DNA of 64,000 nucleotides. Source: Anarhynchus alexandrinus. Lineage: Eukaryota; Chordata; Aves; Charadriiformes; Charadriidae. Positions within the stretch are counted from its first letter, which is position 1. Each line of letters starts with the position of its first letter. The position numbers were made by a program, and so were the translations under genes. Shown one piece after another: positions 22,223 through 35,834 of the stretch. Location: the NCBI GenBank assembly GCA_008711295.1, contig VUYV01000003.1:3445678-3509677 (forward strand), read 5' to 3'. The notes beneath the pieces were generated by a model. It was not told the DNA's origin. It made no database searches and saw only the letters and a list, made by a program, of their open reading frames with translations.

Positions 22223-24598
22223 AAACTGTTTAAACATTCATTTGGGGTAAGATTGTTACACACTTTGGAGACAGCAAAGGCAGCAAGTATATCTGAAAGT
22301 GGTGAACACTGCTCTAATGCAGGTTTGTAAAATGTGTGTTTTGACCGGAAAAACTAGTTTTTAAAACTAGCAAAACATTAATAAAGAGTATTTAACAAAA
22401 TGACTGGACACCTTTCCAGTCACAACAGGGGCTATGTAAATGACATATTTGAGAGAATAGAAGACTACATCAAGCAAAAAATAAATAAATGAATAAAAAG
22501 TTAAGAACTACCGGAGTAGGAAAATAATTTCAGTTATGCCCTTCACCTAAAATAAGATCTGACAGACTCAATCTTGTCTGCAGTGCACTTAAAACCAAAT
22601 GGAATTACTTCAAATTCAACAGTATGGCACTCGGGTTCAATAGGGTCTCAGGGACATATGAGGGATGAATGAAACTCAATTTTGTTCTGATAACCATGCT
22701 CAGAGGACAATTTTCCAGATTCATGTAAAGATTTCAAGGAGCTATAAATATTATATATTTTAGGAAATTATTATTAAATCTGATATATACATATAACAGT
22801 TGTCATTGTACTTTTATTAAAATAAACTCTGGAGTCGATAGTTACTTGACATAAGGTTGATGAATTTGTGAAGTTCTAAGAAAAGGTACAAAGGAACATG
22901 TCTATTTGTTTATAAGAAACAGATGATGATCCTCATCCGTTTTGTTTTTCTTTTTTTTTTTTCTTCTATTTTTCCACAAAATGAGATCCACCATATAAGG
23001 TACAGGGAACACCCTGAAAAGCCACAAGGCCACACATCCATATAACTAAAAAACAGAGAGAACTCTCTTCTACAAAAGCTATCTGCTTGTGAAGCTAGAG
23101 TAACCACAGTGATAAACACTGCTTCTATTTCTATAAAATGGAGTAACTCTAGTAAAATCAACTATACACACAAATCTTTAAAAAAAATAAAAATGACATA
23201 TAAATGCATACAGAATTGCAGGGAATGTCTCATAGTGCCGTTGCACTTAAAAATTCTGTCTCTTCCCTTAGTGATCCTACTGTAATTCCTTAAAGCACAT
23301 GAAATTTCTTAAACCCATGTTGAGGCAAGCAAGAGAAAAATGCAGCCTACTAGAGCAGGGAGGGGTGCGAAAACATTAATATACTATCAAATGGCTATTT
23401 GTATTTCTACAAAGTGTCTGTACTGAATACAGCCCCAGTCACGAAGGGAAACAAATGTCAGACTCTAATAATTGTAGTCAGAAGCTAATGCAAAAAGAGA
23501 ACAGATTGAAAACCTTCCCCTCCTCTCCAGGGACAGAAAAGGCTGTTGTCCCCAGGAAGTGGAAAGTGAGGGAGACAGAGTGCAGGTGGCTGACATCATC
23601 CCATCTAGCATTAAGCAGGAGTGATTGCCTAATTGAATAACCTTCTGTTGGCAGAAAGGCACTGTTCAGAAATGGGTGATCCCACCCTATTGCCCTTGCA
23701 GCAGGTGGCATTCAGTCAGATGGACAAATACAAACATCAATGTAAAGAGCGGGACAGACACCAGCTGTATCTTCCATCTATCCAGACACCTGGGGAGCAA
23801 ATTTTGACAATGCTGCTTGTGGGAACAGAAAATGAGATGGTTTTTAATACGCTAAAGACTGAATTTGGATTTTATCATTGAGCTCCCATGAGCAGAGCCA
23901 TTCCAGATTTTCCAATTACAGAAAATCTGACAAAGGACGTCAAAGACAAGCCTCTTCTTTCTAAAAGGGACTTGTATCTTTTAGCTGACTGTTAATTAAA
24001 GAAAAAGGAACATACTGGGTTTCAGGGACGTGATAGCAGTAAGGGAAAATGAATGGATGGCTGGGGGCTGAAGACTGTGAAGGCAAGGGGTCATTTCTAT
24101 TGCTATGTAGGCTTCCTTTGTTATTTGTACAGGTTGCTAAAATTCTTTCAATGGCAGTTTCCCAATAATACAATACAGGTTAATACTACTTTTCCTCCTG
24201 CTTTTTATTTGTCGTATCTATTAAAGATGCCCAGAGTGGGGCAGAAATTCTTTTCTTCTGTTTAGAAGCAGTTAGCCCAATCAAACCAGGATCGCTTTGG
24301 GTTTTTGAAACATTATACTATTATTATGACTATTAATAACTGAAGTCCCCTACCAGAAGCCAAGCCTCTACTTTAAAAATTAAAATACTAATTCACCAAA
24401 GCACTTGAAAAAATCCTTAACCTTAATGCATTCTTAAATTAATGAAATTCAGGCATGTGCTTAAAGGTTTGGCTGAATGATGGGACAGCTCAAATGCTTC
24501 TCTAAATTGCAGCAGAAGTCTGACAGAATACTCACATACTTGAAAATGTAATGATCCATTTCCCTACAAATATTCAACAAATTCATAACACAGGTAGA
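22223..24598. other. AT-rich unique sequence, no gene seen
   Basis: There is no recognised repeat apart from a short poly-pyrimidine run near 22949-22973. The stretch 23455-23880 is less AT-rich and open in overlapping frames on both strands, but nothing there resembles a known protein. Confidence 0.55.
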
Positions 24599-24630
24599 NN
24601 NNNNNNNNNNNNNNNNNNNNNNNNNNNNNN
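24599..24630. other. Assembly gap (32 N)
   Basis: Thirty-two consecutive N. The frame that appears to cross it (24564-24803, minus) is an artefact. The flanks (CAGGTAGA on the left, AAGAAAAGAAAGG on the right) suggest a short unresolved simple repeat. Confidence 0.99.
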
Positions 24631-26400
24631 AAGAAAAGAAAGGCTTTAATTACAAATGCCAAGTACAGATGTGTAATTGATAATATAATACGGTGTATGC
24701 AGAGACTTATTTCAGGTGAACAATGGGGACAATAAGCAAGAATCCTTAAAGTGTTAACTAGCATGCTTGCTTCCTCAAGTCCAAGGCCAAAACACTCAAT
24801 CACCGGGTCCCAACTCTTCCTTCATGGACAGATAGTTTTGCATGTGTTTGCAACTATAGTAAATGTGTCTAACATGGAATGATTTGGGGTGAATTATAAG
24901 CACTCTGCTGAAAGTTAAGTCCAGCGTGAACATCCAGAGTGAATTTTAAAAGTCATGAAGAGGGTATTCCCAAAGATATGGTTCACATGCCAAATGACAT
25001 AATTCTTAAAGCTGCTCCTGGGAAACAATCCATAGTAATCTACCCCTGCAGGCCAAATGCCAGCTTTACTGCTGGGAATTATGCCCAGGCAGTAGACTTG
25101 TCTACTGGCAGTATATTCCCCAGGACTAGTCAGGGGCAGGATTAATAACATAAAGACACTACTACTTTTTAAAAAAAAAAAAACAGAAAAAGGACCATGT
25201 GCCTGCAAACCAAAGATTTTGCATCTTCCAGGATAGTAACTGCGGTTTCATTATATGGAATTACAGAGTGTGATCAGGTAAACTGATAATCTAGCTGTAC
25301 CATTTTCTAGCTCTTTCCCTCTTCTAATACCTTTTAGGTCCCTTTGCAAGGAAAATAGGGCAAAAAACCCAACCTTCGAACAACATCTCCCCTAGAGGAA
25401 CTCCTGGAAAGTTTCTAGATCTAGAGTCCCTGACACAATAAAAAGATTTTAATGTACACAAATAACAGAGAAAAGAGCAACACAGGCAAACTTGCTAGAG
25501 AGGAACTCACTTTCCCCAAGAACTGGCAGACCCCAAGGGATGTACAAAGAAACCAATCAATCCTATAAAAGTGGTCACAAATGTAGGAGTTCATAACATG
25601 ATTTCTCTCTGGGAGCAAACCTGATTTCTTTAACACAGTCCAAACCATACTGATGCCCTCACAGACTTGCTCTTGAAGCTAAATTTAGGAACCATGGAAA
25701 ACAAAATATTTGTAAGAGTCAGCATATTGATCTGATGATGGCAATTCTGTTTCCAACAGATAATTAAAAATCCTAATCCCTTCAGCCTACTAACACCAAA
25801 ATACACTGAGGAAATCCATATTCTGTCACACTGCCCCTTATCAGTGCAGGATCTATGTGCATAAGGTAGAGGTTCAGGTATACTTTGGACTACGTTCACA
25901 ACTAAATGTTCTGACAAAAAACCAAAACAAAGCATGCATTTTTTACAGTTTAGGGTTAATCTCTGAATAAACTCTAACTCAGAAATACTTTCAGTATTTT
26001 TCAATACAACTAACTGAATATCAACCCTCCTCTCCACCCCCACCTCCAATACATCAAAACATGCAGCAGCACTTAACTTTACCTTCCAAATAACAATGAC
26101 ACCTTCTGGTCCAGATTCCCAAATCAGAGTTACAAGGATGTTCCTAAATAGTTCCCCTCAATCTCTTTGTATCTGTTAAAATAAATGTATTATTTTATAA
26201 CTTAAATTGCACTGTCACTACAGCATATGAGATTTTTATGAATAGCTTGTTGGGACAGACAGTTTCCTCACTAATCACAAAATTACTTATATTTGGGGGA
26301 AACATGGTGTTTGTTACACAGACAACCACTCATTTTATGGCATTATCAGAACAGACAATTTGACCATTCTTTTTTCTTTTTAGATAAGAAAAATACGATT
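24631..26400. other. AT-rich unique sequence, no confident gene
   Basis: Poly-A run near 25171-25183. The longest open frame of the window (139 codons, 25630-26049, minus) lies here. It has no recognised domain, no in-phase exon context and chance-like composition, and is not called a gene. Confidence 0.55.
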
Positions 26401-26565
26401 AATCACAGAATCACAGCATGGTCAGGTTTGGAAAGGACCTCCAGATATCATCTAGTCCAACCCCCCACCAGAGCAGGGTCACCTACAGCAAGTTGCACAG
26501 GACAGCGTCCAGGTGGGTTTTGAATGTCTCCAGAGTGGGAGACTCCACAACCTAAATTACCCAGA
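26401..26565 (-). mobile_element. CR1 LINE 3'-end fragment
   Basis: It begins with the inverted CR1 tail (ATCACAGAATCACAG), then the complement of the 3' UTR (TTTGGAAAGGACCTCCAGAT, TCATCTAGTCCAACCCCCCA) and of the ORF2 end (TTGCACAGGACAGCGTCCAG, GAGACTCCACAACCT). Similarity fades after about 26565. The AGCAGGGTCACCTACAGCAAG diagnostic block matches the subfamily of the copy at 54564-54826. Confidence 0.92.
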
Positions 26566-29500
26566 CTAGGCTGCAGCTAGCAGAGCAAGCCACTCTTTTA
26601 AAAAGTGTCAAGGAGTCTTTAATGACCACAAGTGCTCAAGGCCTAATTTTACATCTCAGAGTAGAGCTAAAAATCTCAGTGAGGCTGTAGCATATTGCTA
26701 TGCAGATCATAAACAGTCAAATAATTGAAAGGAGAAATCAATTCTGAAGAATACAAGATAATCATCCTTCAAAATAAGCAAGCAGAGTGTCAAAATAAAA
26801 TCATCTGTGTACTAGAATATCTATACTGACACTTCCCCTCCTTAGTTCACCCTTAGGTTTTAGTGCCTGCAAGAATTTCCCCTATTTATAATATCACATA
26901 GGCAACAGTACTTGGGTCACACACTGTAGCTTCCCGGTTTGTGACTGGGGAAACATCAATACAACAAGTCCACAACCAAAGAGAGAATATTATTTCAATA
27001 TTTTTCTTGGGCTTTTCCATAGGGGTAGGAGGAATTGTTTATAGATTCACATGAACTATCTTTTTACTTAATATCAGACCTCTTCAGGCTTTATGTTCTG
27101 TATTTATGCTCTAGATTCTGCAACACACTGCAATATGACAACAAGGGTCATTAAAGAAACCGGTCTTTTCACACTCCATAGACTATTGCTCAGTAGTACT
27201 ATCCACTATATTAGTATTATTTGAATATGTACACAATTAAATTAATACTATGGCATTCCATTGTGAATGCATATTATATATTTATTACATATAAACCACA
27301 TGTCATATTCCGTTCAGTCTTAGGATGTTTTCAGTGAGGAATAGGTGGTAGCGACTTCAGGAGACTCAAGTTCTACTGAAAGGTCAGATTTCCACTACAG
27401 GACATAAAGGCATAACAGAAAGCCAATCTCTAAAATATCATGATTTGAAACTTTGAGCCTATTAATCGGAAAAAAAATAATTGACAAAATGACAACATCC
27501 TGCCTGACAACAGTCAGTGCCATGCGTATGCAATAATCTATTAAAAATCAGAATTTATGATGCAGCAATTGAACCTGTTCAATTGTGGTGACATGAATTG
27601 TCCTGAGCGAATAGCATACTATATTAATATTTTAGTTAAAATTCCTGGACTGTATGGTTGGTTAATAAGCTGCAGTTCAGGTTGAGAATATATGGCTGTT
27701 CAATATAACTGGGTTATGAATAATCCTGCTTATTACAGAAAAAGCAGCCGCCTCTGAGATTCAGAGCAGACGTGTCAATGAAATGGAGGGAGTTGCATTA
27801 TTAATCCTCCCATGTTCAAATATATGTCAGCAACCAACAGAGGTCAGTACATATCCCACAGCATTACGCAAATGCATGCATTATTAAGAATTTTTACTAC
27901 TTCTTGAACGCTTAATATTAATCACAATGTTAACCACAATAAACTACCAGTATATCTTAAGAATGCCTAAAAAAAGTTGTAAAAATAAAAATTTCTCATT
28001 ACTTTATATCTGGATTAGGGACCAACATCAGGAAGAAACAGAAGTGGCTCTTGAAAATAAAAAGTTAGAACTAATGATATTATTTCACAGGAATCTATGT
28101 TTGATTAGTCAAACAAAAATGACTACCTATGGAGTTTCATAAAAGGTTTGAGTCGAAAAAATATGTCAAGAGGACTTTAAGAGATTCCGTTCCTTCTTTG
28201 CTTGCCTGACTACCCAAGGTTTTAAACTGATGATATGCACTGTTACAGTGAATCATATGATTGCTTCACATCCAGTTTTTATTTAGTCTTACTACACTTA
28301 GAAGTGTAGTACACTGGACCTTCCTGGGAACGACTGCTATTCGAAGTCTTTGAAAATGAAAGCCATTTTCACTTGAAGAACTGTAAAGGGATACAGTTTT
28401 TGAAAAACACTGGACATCACTGACAAGCAATAGTTTCTGTATTAAAAATAAAGAAAAAAAAGCCCTGTTTTGATGCCCACTCTTGTCTTCTGTTTCATGA
28501 TGAGAAGTGTGAAGGCTTTAATGAAAGCAATGACCATGTAGAGAAAACAGGTGTAATAGAACTGTTCATCAGCCATCATTTAAATTCCAGTAAACAAAGT
28601 TAGCAGTTTTGGGAAATGGAAGCACTTAAATGTCTTAGTCCCTAAATCGTGACAGTGAAGACTATCTACAATTACAGCTACATCTCTAAGTAAACGGTTT
28701 TGGTGCATTCTTTAATGGAAGAAAAGTGCACAGTCATATTGTAGTATGACCAGAAATATTTCCAGAGACAGAACTGCAAGGGGCTAATCATTTGCAAGGA
28801 AAAAATATTATTAGCACTGTGGTTATAAGCACAGGGAACAAAAGTTCAAGAAGCAGTTCTGATGTTGTTAACAAAGAAACACATATAATTGCCTCTCTAA
28901 ATTTATTTTGGTTACAATGAGATTTAATAAAATAACTTATAGTTTAAGCAATAGCGCGGTAATCACCTAAAAAAGGCACTGAAGTGATAAATGTCATGCT
29001 TACACAAAGAACACACAAGCTCTCTCCTTCATGCCTGAAGCATTTGATATGTAGTAACAAAGTTCTGGAGTCACAAGCCCTGCATTAATACACCCCTGCT
29101 TGACCTAATAGAGATTCTTATTTCCAGACCACTTCTGCCCTGTGACCCAACACCTCAGAAACTTGCTCAGGATTGTCAAAATCTATCTGAGTAGACATGC
29201 CAGAATATAGTGGTGTAGAAGCACTGCGTTGAGCTGTTGGAAAAAGACTGCAGTTAAATAGCACGTTTAGTTCATTCTCCTGTATAGGTATTTCTTTATC
29301 ACCCTGGCTGCAGAGTCTCAAACCTGTACGATGAAGCAGCCGCTGATCTCCATACAGTTCCTTGGCAAGTCCAAATACTGACAGTATTCAGGATATGTTC
29401 TGTAACCATCTGGACATCATAAAACAGTAACTAAGGAAATTAAATTGGAGATAACTTGCCAGCTAATTTGATCACTCCAAAGCTAAGAATAGCACTGTAG

Positions 29501-31660
29501 TTTTTCCAAGAGGTGACATAGAGCTGTATTACAAATTGTATTTTCCAGTACTCATACTACAGCATTGGGTTAAACCTCTATCCTGCAACAAATCAGTGGA
29601 TGTGCCTAACTCCTATGGTTACAACTGTAGTACTTGCTTTTGAGCAGCTCCCTAATAAGTACCGTGACATTTGTATTGGCTTCACTTTGCTCTAAAATAC
29701 CACTACATGTAAATATACTATCAAACTTCATGTTCATTCTGTATTTTAGTAGGTGAATCTGGTATTATTCTTCAAAAAAAAGTCGTGCAAATTCAGCAAT
29801 ACTAAAATTTGTTACCACTTTTAGTTATTCTGAATATGTTCTGTCCTGTAAAAAAAAAATCAACTCAGATAGTAATAAAAAGCCTTTTTAAAATGTTTTT
29901 TTTTAAGAATTTCTTATGTTTTAAAAGGAATAGACAACCTCTATAGAAAATATTTGGATTTGGGTAAAAAGACATTTTATTTGACATATAGTTGTTTGAC
30001 ATTTCAACTTATGAAGAATCTTGACTTCTTTATACGATCTAAGTTTCTTCATATTTTTCCAGTGTTGAGAAAACAATAAGAATCAAAAGATCAATTATTT
30101 GTACAGCATTCACTGGTCATATTTAGATAAATGTCCCAGACAGATTAAGTTTATCTTTTGCTCATATTCTTTATCAATATTTTTTATGACATACTACTAC
30201 TGTTCATACAAAATACCAACCTTGGCAGACTTTGTCAGATTTTACTTCTTTCATTTGCTTATCTGTTCCTAACCTCACCAGAATAAACTGTAATTCAGCA
30301 AGCATCTAATAATATTACCTCTGTATCATCTCATCTACATACCTCTTAACTAAACTTGAGACGATGGAAAGGTGATATTTGACCTCAGATTTTGATTCTG
30401 GATGCAAGGTTCATTCATGCTTAGAAATAGATTTACCTGCATATATAAGACAACACCTAAGATAGCTATTGCTTATGATTAGTGGTATGTAAATTAATGT
30501 GTAGCACTTTCAGCTTTCATTTCTTTTGAAAATTGCAAAATATCTAAAGACTCCTGGAGTATTCTTGCTTGCTAGGCTGGTGGTATCCTTTAATAATGTA
30601 AATAATTATAATAATAATTAAAAAAACCCAAAGCTTTCTCCCACGCTACCAAGATGATGAACTCGATTCACAGAACAAAAAGTCTAAAAATCATATATGA
30701 TGTACTTTCATTTTGGGTAAAAGAAGATGACAGATATTCAGATTCTTAACCCTTGTAATAAAATGAGTGACCTTGCACCGACTGGCAAATGGCTGAGAAG
30801 AGCTGTTTAGTTTGAGAATTGAAATCATGCTTTTGTGCTGTATTTTCAATGCTGCAATGTTTCTATGTCCTCATTTCCATTTATGCATATACTGGAGACA
30901 ATAATTATCCATGTAACTACTGGATTTAAAACCTTAGGTGAGACTAAAAAGCAATTAAGTTTGAAGATTTGGTATAGCATTTAGAGCGCATTTTTAATGA
31001 TCATACTATCACCCGTGCATACCTGCTCCAAAAAAAATACTTTATTGACATGCCACTTACTATTCTTTTATATATTTCAGTAACCATTACCAGGGCAAAT
31101 TTACTCATTTGGCTAAAGGAGAGAATGACTCTTTCTCCACATTGTACTTCCATAAACATTTCACACTGTGACAAGTCCCTCCCAGGCTGGAGAAGCAGTG
31201 CCGATGCAGCTGAGCAGTGCCTCTATCCACCGTACATCTGACATTACCCCTAGACTCTGCTATAGAAACATTTTTTTGATATGCAGTATGGTACAAGTCA
31301 AGTATCTGCTTTTCTGCTTAAACACAATCAAAGCCGAACTCTAGACATGGTGACTGAAATCCCTGAATTTGTATTACTACAGAACTGTATTTTTTTCACC
31401 CTGTTTTCTTCCCTCTTATCTTTCAAACAGAATGCATTATTATGAAGACCTTCTTTTCTTCTTTTCAGTGAATAGTGAATATTAGATATCAAAAGTAATT
31501 TTATCAACTGTGTGTAGAGCAATGACTGAAAAGGCGTAAAAATCAATCACAAAAGAATTTACAACAGCCTAAAGTTTTGGGCAGCTGACTAAGTTTTCAC
31601 TCAGGTTCACTCAAGAGGATGTGGTGCTTGTATTTTAATCAGAATCTTCTCACCACCATA
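26566..31660. other. 5 kb AT-rich unique sequence, conserved-element-like stretch
   Basis: No gene or dispersed repeat is recognised. 27530-27900 has the texture of a conserved noncoding element (many TAAT/ATTA cores and octamer-like ATGCAAAT-type words). Two short perfect inverted repeats lie at 27566-27585 and 28290-28311 (see findings). Confidence 0.5.
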
Positions 31661-31943
31661 TCACAGAATTTCAGAATCACACAAGGATTGACATCGGAAG
31701 GAACCTCTGGAGGCCATTTGATCCACCTCTCCTGCCCAAGCAGGGACATCTAGAGCTGGTTTCCCAGGACCATGTCCAGATGGTTTTTGAATATCTCCAA
31801 AGACAGAGACTGCACAACCTCTCCAGGCAACCTGTGCCAGTGCTTGTCATCACCACAGCAAAAAAGTGGTTTCTGATGTTCAGAGGGAACCTTGTGTGTT
31901 TCAGTTTGTGCCCATTGCTTCTGGTCCTGTCACCTGGGCACCA
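31661..31943 (-). mobile_element. CR1 LINE 3' end, older subfamily
   Basis: Inverted tail TCACAGAATTTCAGAATCAC, followed by the complement of the 3' UTR (GGAAGGAACCTCTGGAGGCC) and of the ORF2 C-terminus (CTGCACAACCTCTCCAGGCA, GCAACCTGTGCCAGTGCTTG). Divergence is high. The wording differs from the 8736 and 45750 copies, so this is a different subfamily. 5'-truncated at about 31943. Confidence 0.9.
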
Positions 31944-32299
31944 CAGTATATCTTAAACCATGGATGTCAACAGGTTTACTATTTACACGCCTACCTGGAA
32001 CACAAATATAACACCTTTCTCCGATGGCACCATAGCTCTGTCATAGAGAAAAGGCAGCTAAGAAGGGCTTGAGCACTGGAGAATACCTCAAACACACATG
32101 CACACACATTAAACATATGATACACAAATAATACAAAGATGGCAGAAGGGGACAGAGGAAAACACTTTGATAAACATATCTGGACACTTATTTGGTATCT
32201 TGCTACACTTGAAGGGGCAGCCCCACAGCCTTATCTGACCTATTACAGTGATCTAAACAGACATAGTATCAGACCTGAAGGAAAGGGTCTCATCATCAG
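31944..32299. other. Unassigned 356 bp between two head-to-head CR1 copies
   Basis: This spacer separates the 5'-truncated ends of the minus CR1 at 31661-31943 and the plus CR1 at 32300-32737. It holds a CA-rich run near 32092-32110. I recognise no repeat family or gene, though diverged CR1 sequence beyond the limits given cannot be excluded. Confidence 0.45.
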
Positions 32300-32737
32300 A
32301 ACTGATGATCAAAGGTCTAGAGAACCTGCCCTGTAAGGAAAGGCTGAAGGACTTAATTTCTTTTCTCCCTGGAAAAGAGAAGGCTCGAGGGGACCTCATC
32401 ACAGTATTCCAGTACATAAAGGGTGGCTACAAAGAAAACAGAGGCTCTCACTTCACAAGGAGGGACACAGAGAAGACATGGGATAGTGGGCAGAAGTTGC
32501 ACCAGAAGAGGTTTTATCTAAACATAAGAAAAAAATTTTATGCAGTAAGAACAACCATTCACCAAATGAAGAACAAGAACAACCTCCCTAGGGACATGGT
32601 AGATGCATCACTGGAGGTTTTCAAAACACAATTGGAAAAGGTGCTAGATAATCTCGTCTAGGTTCTTTCCCATGAAAGGTTGGACCAGATGATCTTTCAA
32701 GGTCCCTTCCAACCTAGGATTTTCCAAGATTCTATGT
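32300..32737 (+). mobile_element. CR1 LINE 3' end with a 118-codon open remnant
   Basis: The frame 32305-32661 (+) translates to the CR1 ORF2 C-terminus: MIKGLENLPCKERLKDL, then EKARGDLITVFQYIKGGY, RFYLNIRKKFYAVRTTI and NNLPRDMVDASLEVFKTQLE. An extra KNKN-type insertion precedes LPRDM. The 3' UTR (GGTTGGACCAGATGATCTTT, CAAGGTCCCTTCCAACCT) and an ATTCTATG tail end at about 32737. 5'-truncated. It differs in wording from the other copies, suggesting another, older subfamily. Confidence 0.94.
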
Positions 32738-35700
32738 TAGCTCTGAGATATTACAGCTGTGGCCTCATAATCATACAACTGAAAAATTATTTTCCATTAA
32801 AAGTTAATCTATGAAGCTGTGATGAGTGGCAAAGGCTGCTTACTGTTCTTCAATGTAGACATGAGACCTACTGTGCCTGGACTGGTACAAAAACTCATAT
32901 ACTTTCTTCATTTCATATAAGACTTGAGATTTCTAAAAGCGTTTCTTCGTGGAGTTTCAGATATTCTACATTCTTTTTTGTCAGTATATAAATGTAATTT
33001 TCAGGGAACTTCTGATCCTACACTTCTCTTAAAAAAGGATCATATTGAATAATCAGGCCGCCCCTTATTGCCACCTATGATAGGGCAACATATCTAAGCT
33101 AGTTTTAAATTAACTAGCCAGAATACTGTAAGTAAAGTAGGCAACATGAAAATCAAAATGAGGAATCAGACCTGCCTGAAACACTAAAAAAAAATCTTTT
33201 GTTTATCCCTCTGTCTGCCTGTGCAACCAGTACACCAGCTAATTACTTTAAATATACCTAGTGAATCTAATTTTATACTACAGCATAGCCACAACAGCGA
33301 CTGCAGGAGAGAAATGCATACTATAGCACTTGCAGTTATAAGAAAATGGAATAGCATCCTTTAATGGTTTTACTCTGTAACAGTTAACAACAGTTATCAT
33401 TACAAAAGCAACACTGTATACTTAAGAACAGAAATAAATCAGAAATAAATTATGTCTTTCAACATAATAATAGTAAAACAGAGAATGTAAAACCTGTCTA
33501 GCACTTAAATTGAAAGCATCTGAAACTAAGCATGGATTTTATCTAAACTTAAAATTATATTTTAGAAGCATTCCTTAAAAAATTCAGTCATGCCTGAAAA
33601 TCTGTAATGTAACCAATAGAAATAATTTATTTCAACTGCACATGTGAAATCAATTTCAGGTCTAACAATCAGTGGGGTTTTGATAGAATTTCTGTAATTG
33701 ATACAGTTCATGTAAGGTAAATCTTTACATGGCCATTAAGCTCATTTTGGATGAACTTGCTTTAATCTTTGCCTAAACCCACTAAAAAGAAACAGTGCAT
33801 ATAATATCAGAAACTAATACAACATTAAAAGAGTAGACTTTTTAAGAACATTCTTTCAGGGATTCTATATTTCAGAGCCTTGAAAATAACACCAATTAAA
33901 TACACAAACAAAAATATTATGAATCTACTGACAAATTAATTTTAAAAGAGACTACATGGTCTACTGAAACAACAGACTTTATTCTTATTGTTTGTGTGTG
34001 GTTGTTTATTATGCAGTTAATAAATTCAAAAAAACAGATCCACAATTTATTTTAAAAGTTAGAAGACTGAGAAAACACATTTTCTCAGAATATTATTTTC
34101 TAATTATGCTTCATTTGCTCCACCTGTTTTTTTGAATGTCGAGCCCTTGCCAGTCTAGAGAGTAAGAGAAACACAGACTCAATGCAGACAGGAAGGTAAC
34201 ATTTAACCAACAATTGCATGCTTTAGCTAGACACACTGTAATAGCAGATTCTTCTAAATCTTAATCTTACTGGGATTAAAGTCTAATACATGATGTCGTG
34301 GTATTGTTTGAAGATAAAACCAAGGACATTAACGAGTCTTGGCTTTACATTCTTTTTTTTTGTTATGAAGGCAATAGGAAAACATAGGTGCTTTTAGATC
34401 TTGTTCAAGAATTTTCACCAGTTTAAGCAAAACTGATTTTTATAGCATGTACTACAAAGAAAACCCGACAAACCAAGCATTAGAGTCACTCAGCACAAAA
34501 AGAATCTTATGGAGTCAGTTTTGGGCCCATGAAGCTGCAGAGGCGAGGAAGAGCCCTAGCTGGAATGACCATCTGACTGCACCAGCGCTCCTCTTCTCTC
34601 TCACAGTAGGGATAGGACTAACGGCTTTCTGCAACTCTAGCTTGAGTAAATGGGCCTAGAATCAGTGTCCAATATTTTTATCATCCCAGGCAACTGCTGG
34701 CTTAGCCTACGCCTACAAACAGCCCTGCAGGGTTTGTCTGTAGCACTTCCTTGTGTCTGGATCTTGTATAAATACATAGTGTTATAAGAAGACAAAAACC
34801 CCACCTTTTTTTCACTTTAAATATTTTTAAATTATTATTTTAAAGGAATTGAAATCTCTTTGCACTCACTACTTAGTCTCAGATAGGTAGAATAAGGAAT
34901 GGATGGGAAATCAAATACAGATGTGAATTCCAGCCCTGCTCAGAATATGACAAAGGTAGCCTTACATATTCTAGACCTATTGAGACTGAAGAGCCACTTT
35001 AAATTGTGACCTAGCACTCCTTTGCATTCAACATAATGTAAATTGGACTCCAAGACAGAGGTACACTGTGCACATCTCTCCCTTTACAGAATCTTGCCTG
35101 ATACCATATATTTTTAAAGCTTCAGCAAGAGGTGTGAAGGCCATTTCTCCACAATCCTGATGCTGTAAAGGGCTCTCACATTTTTCCTCAGTTTGTTTTT
35201 TTTTTTTTTAAAATATTTCTCTGCATTGTTCGGGTTATGCAGCCAAAGTTGCACAAAGAAAAAACTAACGGAGCCAGGATATCAGAACAAAACCTCATAA
35301 ATCAGCCCGCAGTCCCTGAGAATCTAGCTTTGTTAATACATCATGGTAAATGCAGTTTGTCTCTGGAAAAGTTAAAGAGGATAATTTGTAACAGGATAAT
35401 CTATCTTCCTAGACTGTGGTCATTTTCCCAGGACCCCAAGGCTTACTCCTGAAATGCTCCATATCAGAAAACTCCAGAGCACACAGCCTTCCCTTCCTGT
35501 CTCAGTCACCTAAAATTTTTGTTAGGACCGCAGAAGGAAAGACAACTACTCCTGTGCTTAATACATTTTGCTGCTGACACTGAATTCAGAAGAGACGGAG
35601 AACATCGCAGTAACCCTTCTCATCATACAACCTTGTATTTTCTCTACCAAGAAAATGCAGTTACCATGGTGCTGTTCATGGTGCTAACATTTTGATTACG

Positions 35701-35828
35701 TATAATCATTTGCAAAGGTAAAGACTGTCATGGTGACCACAGTAGGACTCAGACAGTATTTTTCATCTTCAAACGATGTGACAGGCATCAGCTAATTAAT
35801 TCTCATAGCCCTTTAATTCTGTTTAGAG
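32738..35828. other. 3.1 kb AT-rich unique sequence, no gene seen
   Basis: There is a poly-T run at about 35199-35210. 34500-34660 is locally GC-richer but not recognised. No dispersed repeat before the LTR. Confidence 0.55.
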
Positions 35829-35834
35829 GGCTAC
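35829..35834 (+). repeat. Left target-site duplication of the solo LTR
   Basis: GGCTAC immediately before the TG of the LTR. It matches GGCTAT at 36188-36193 at five of six positions. Six base pairs is the size made by alpharetroviral and other class II integrases in birds. Confidence 0.65.

Noticed and set aside
24564..24803. Minus-strand frame crossing the N gap
   Set aside because: Gap length is arbitrary, so the frame is meaningless.
25630..26049. Longest open frame in the window (139 codons, minus strand)
   Set aside because: No recognisable domain or family, no splice or promoter context, and composition like translated noncoding AT-rich DNA; one frame of this size is expected by chance in 64 kb on two strands.
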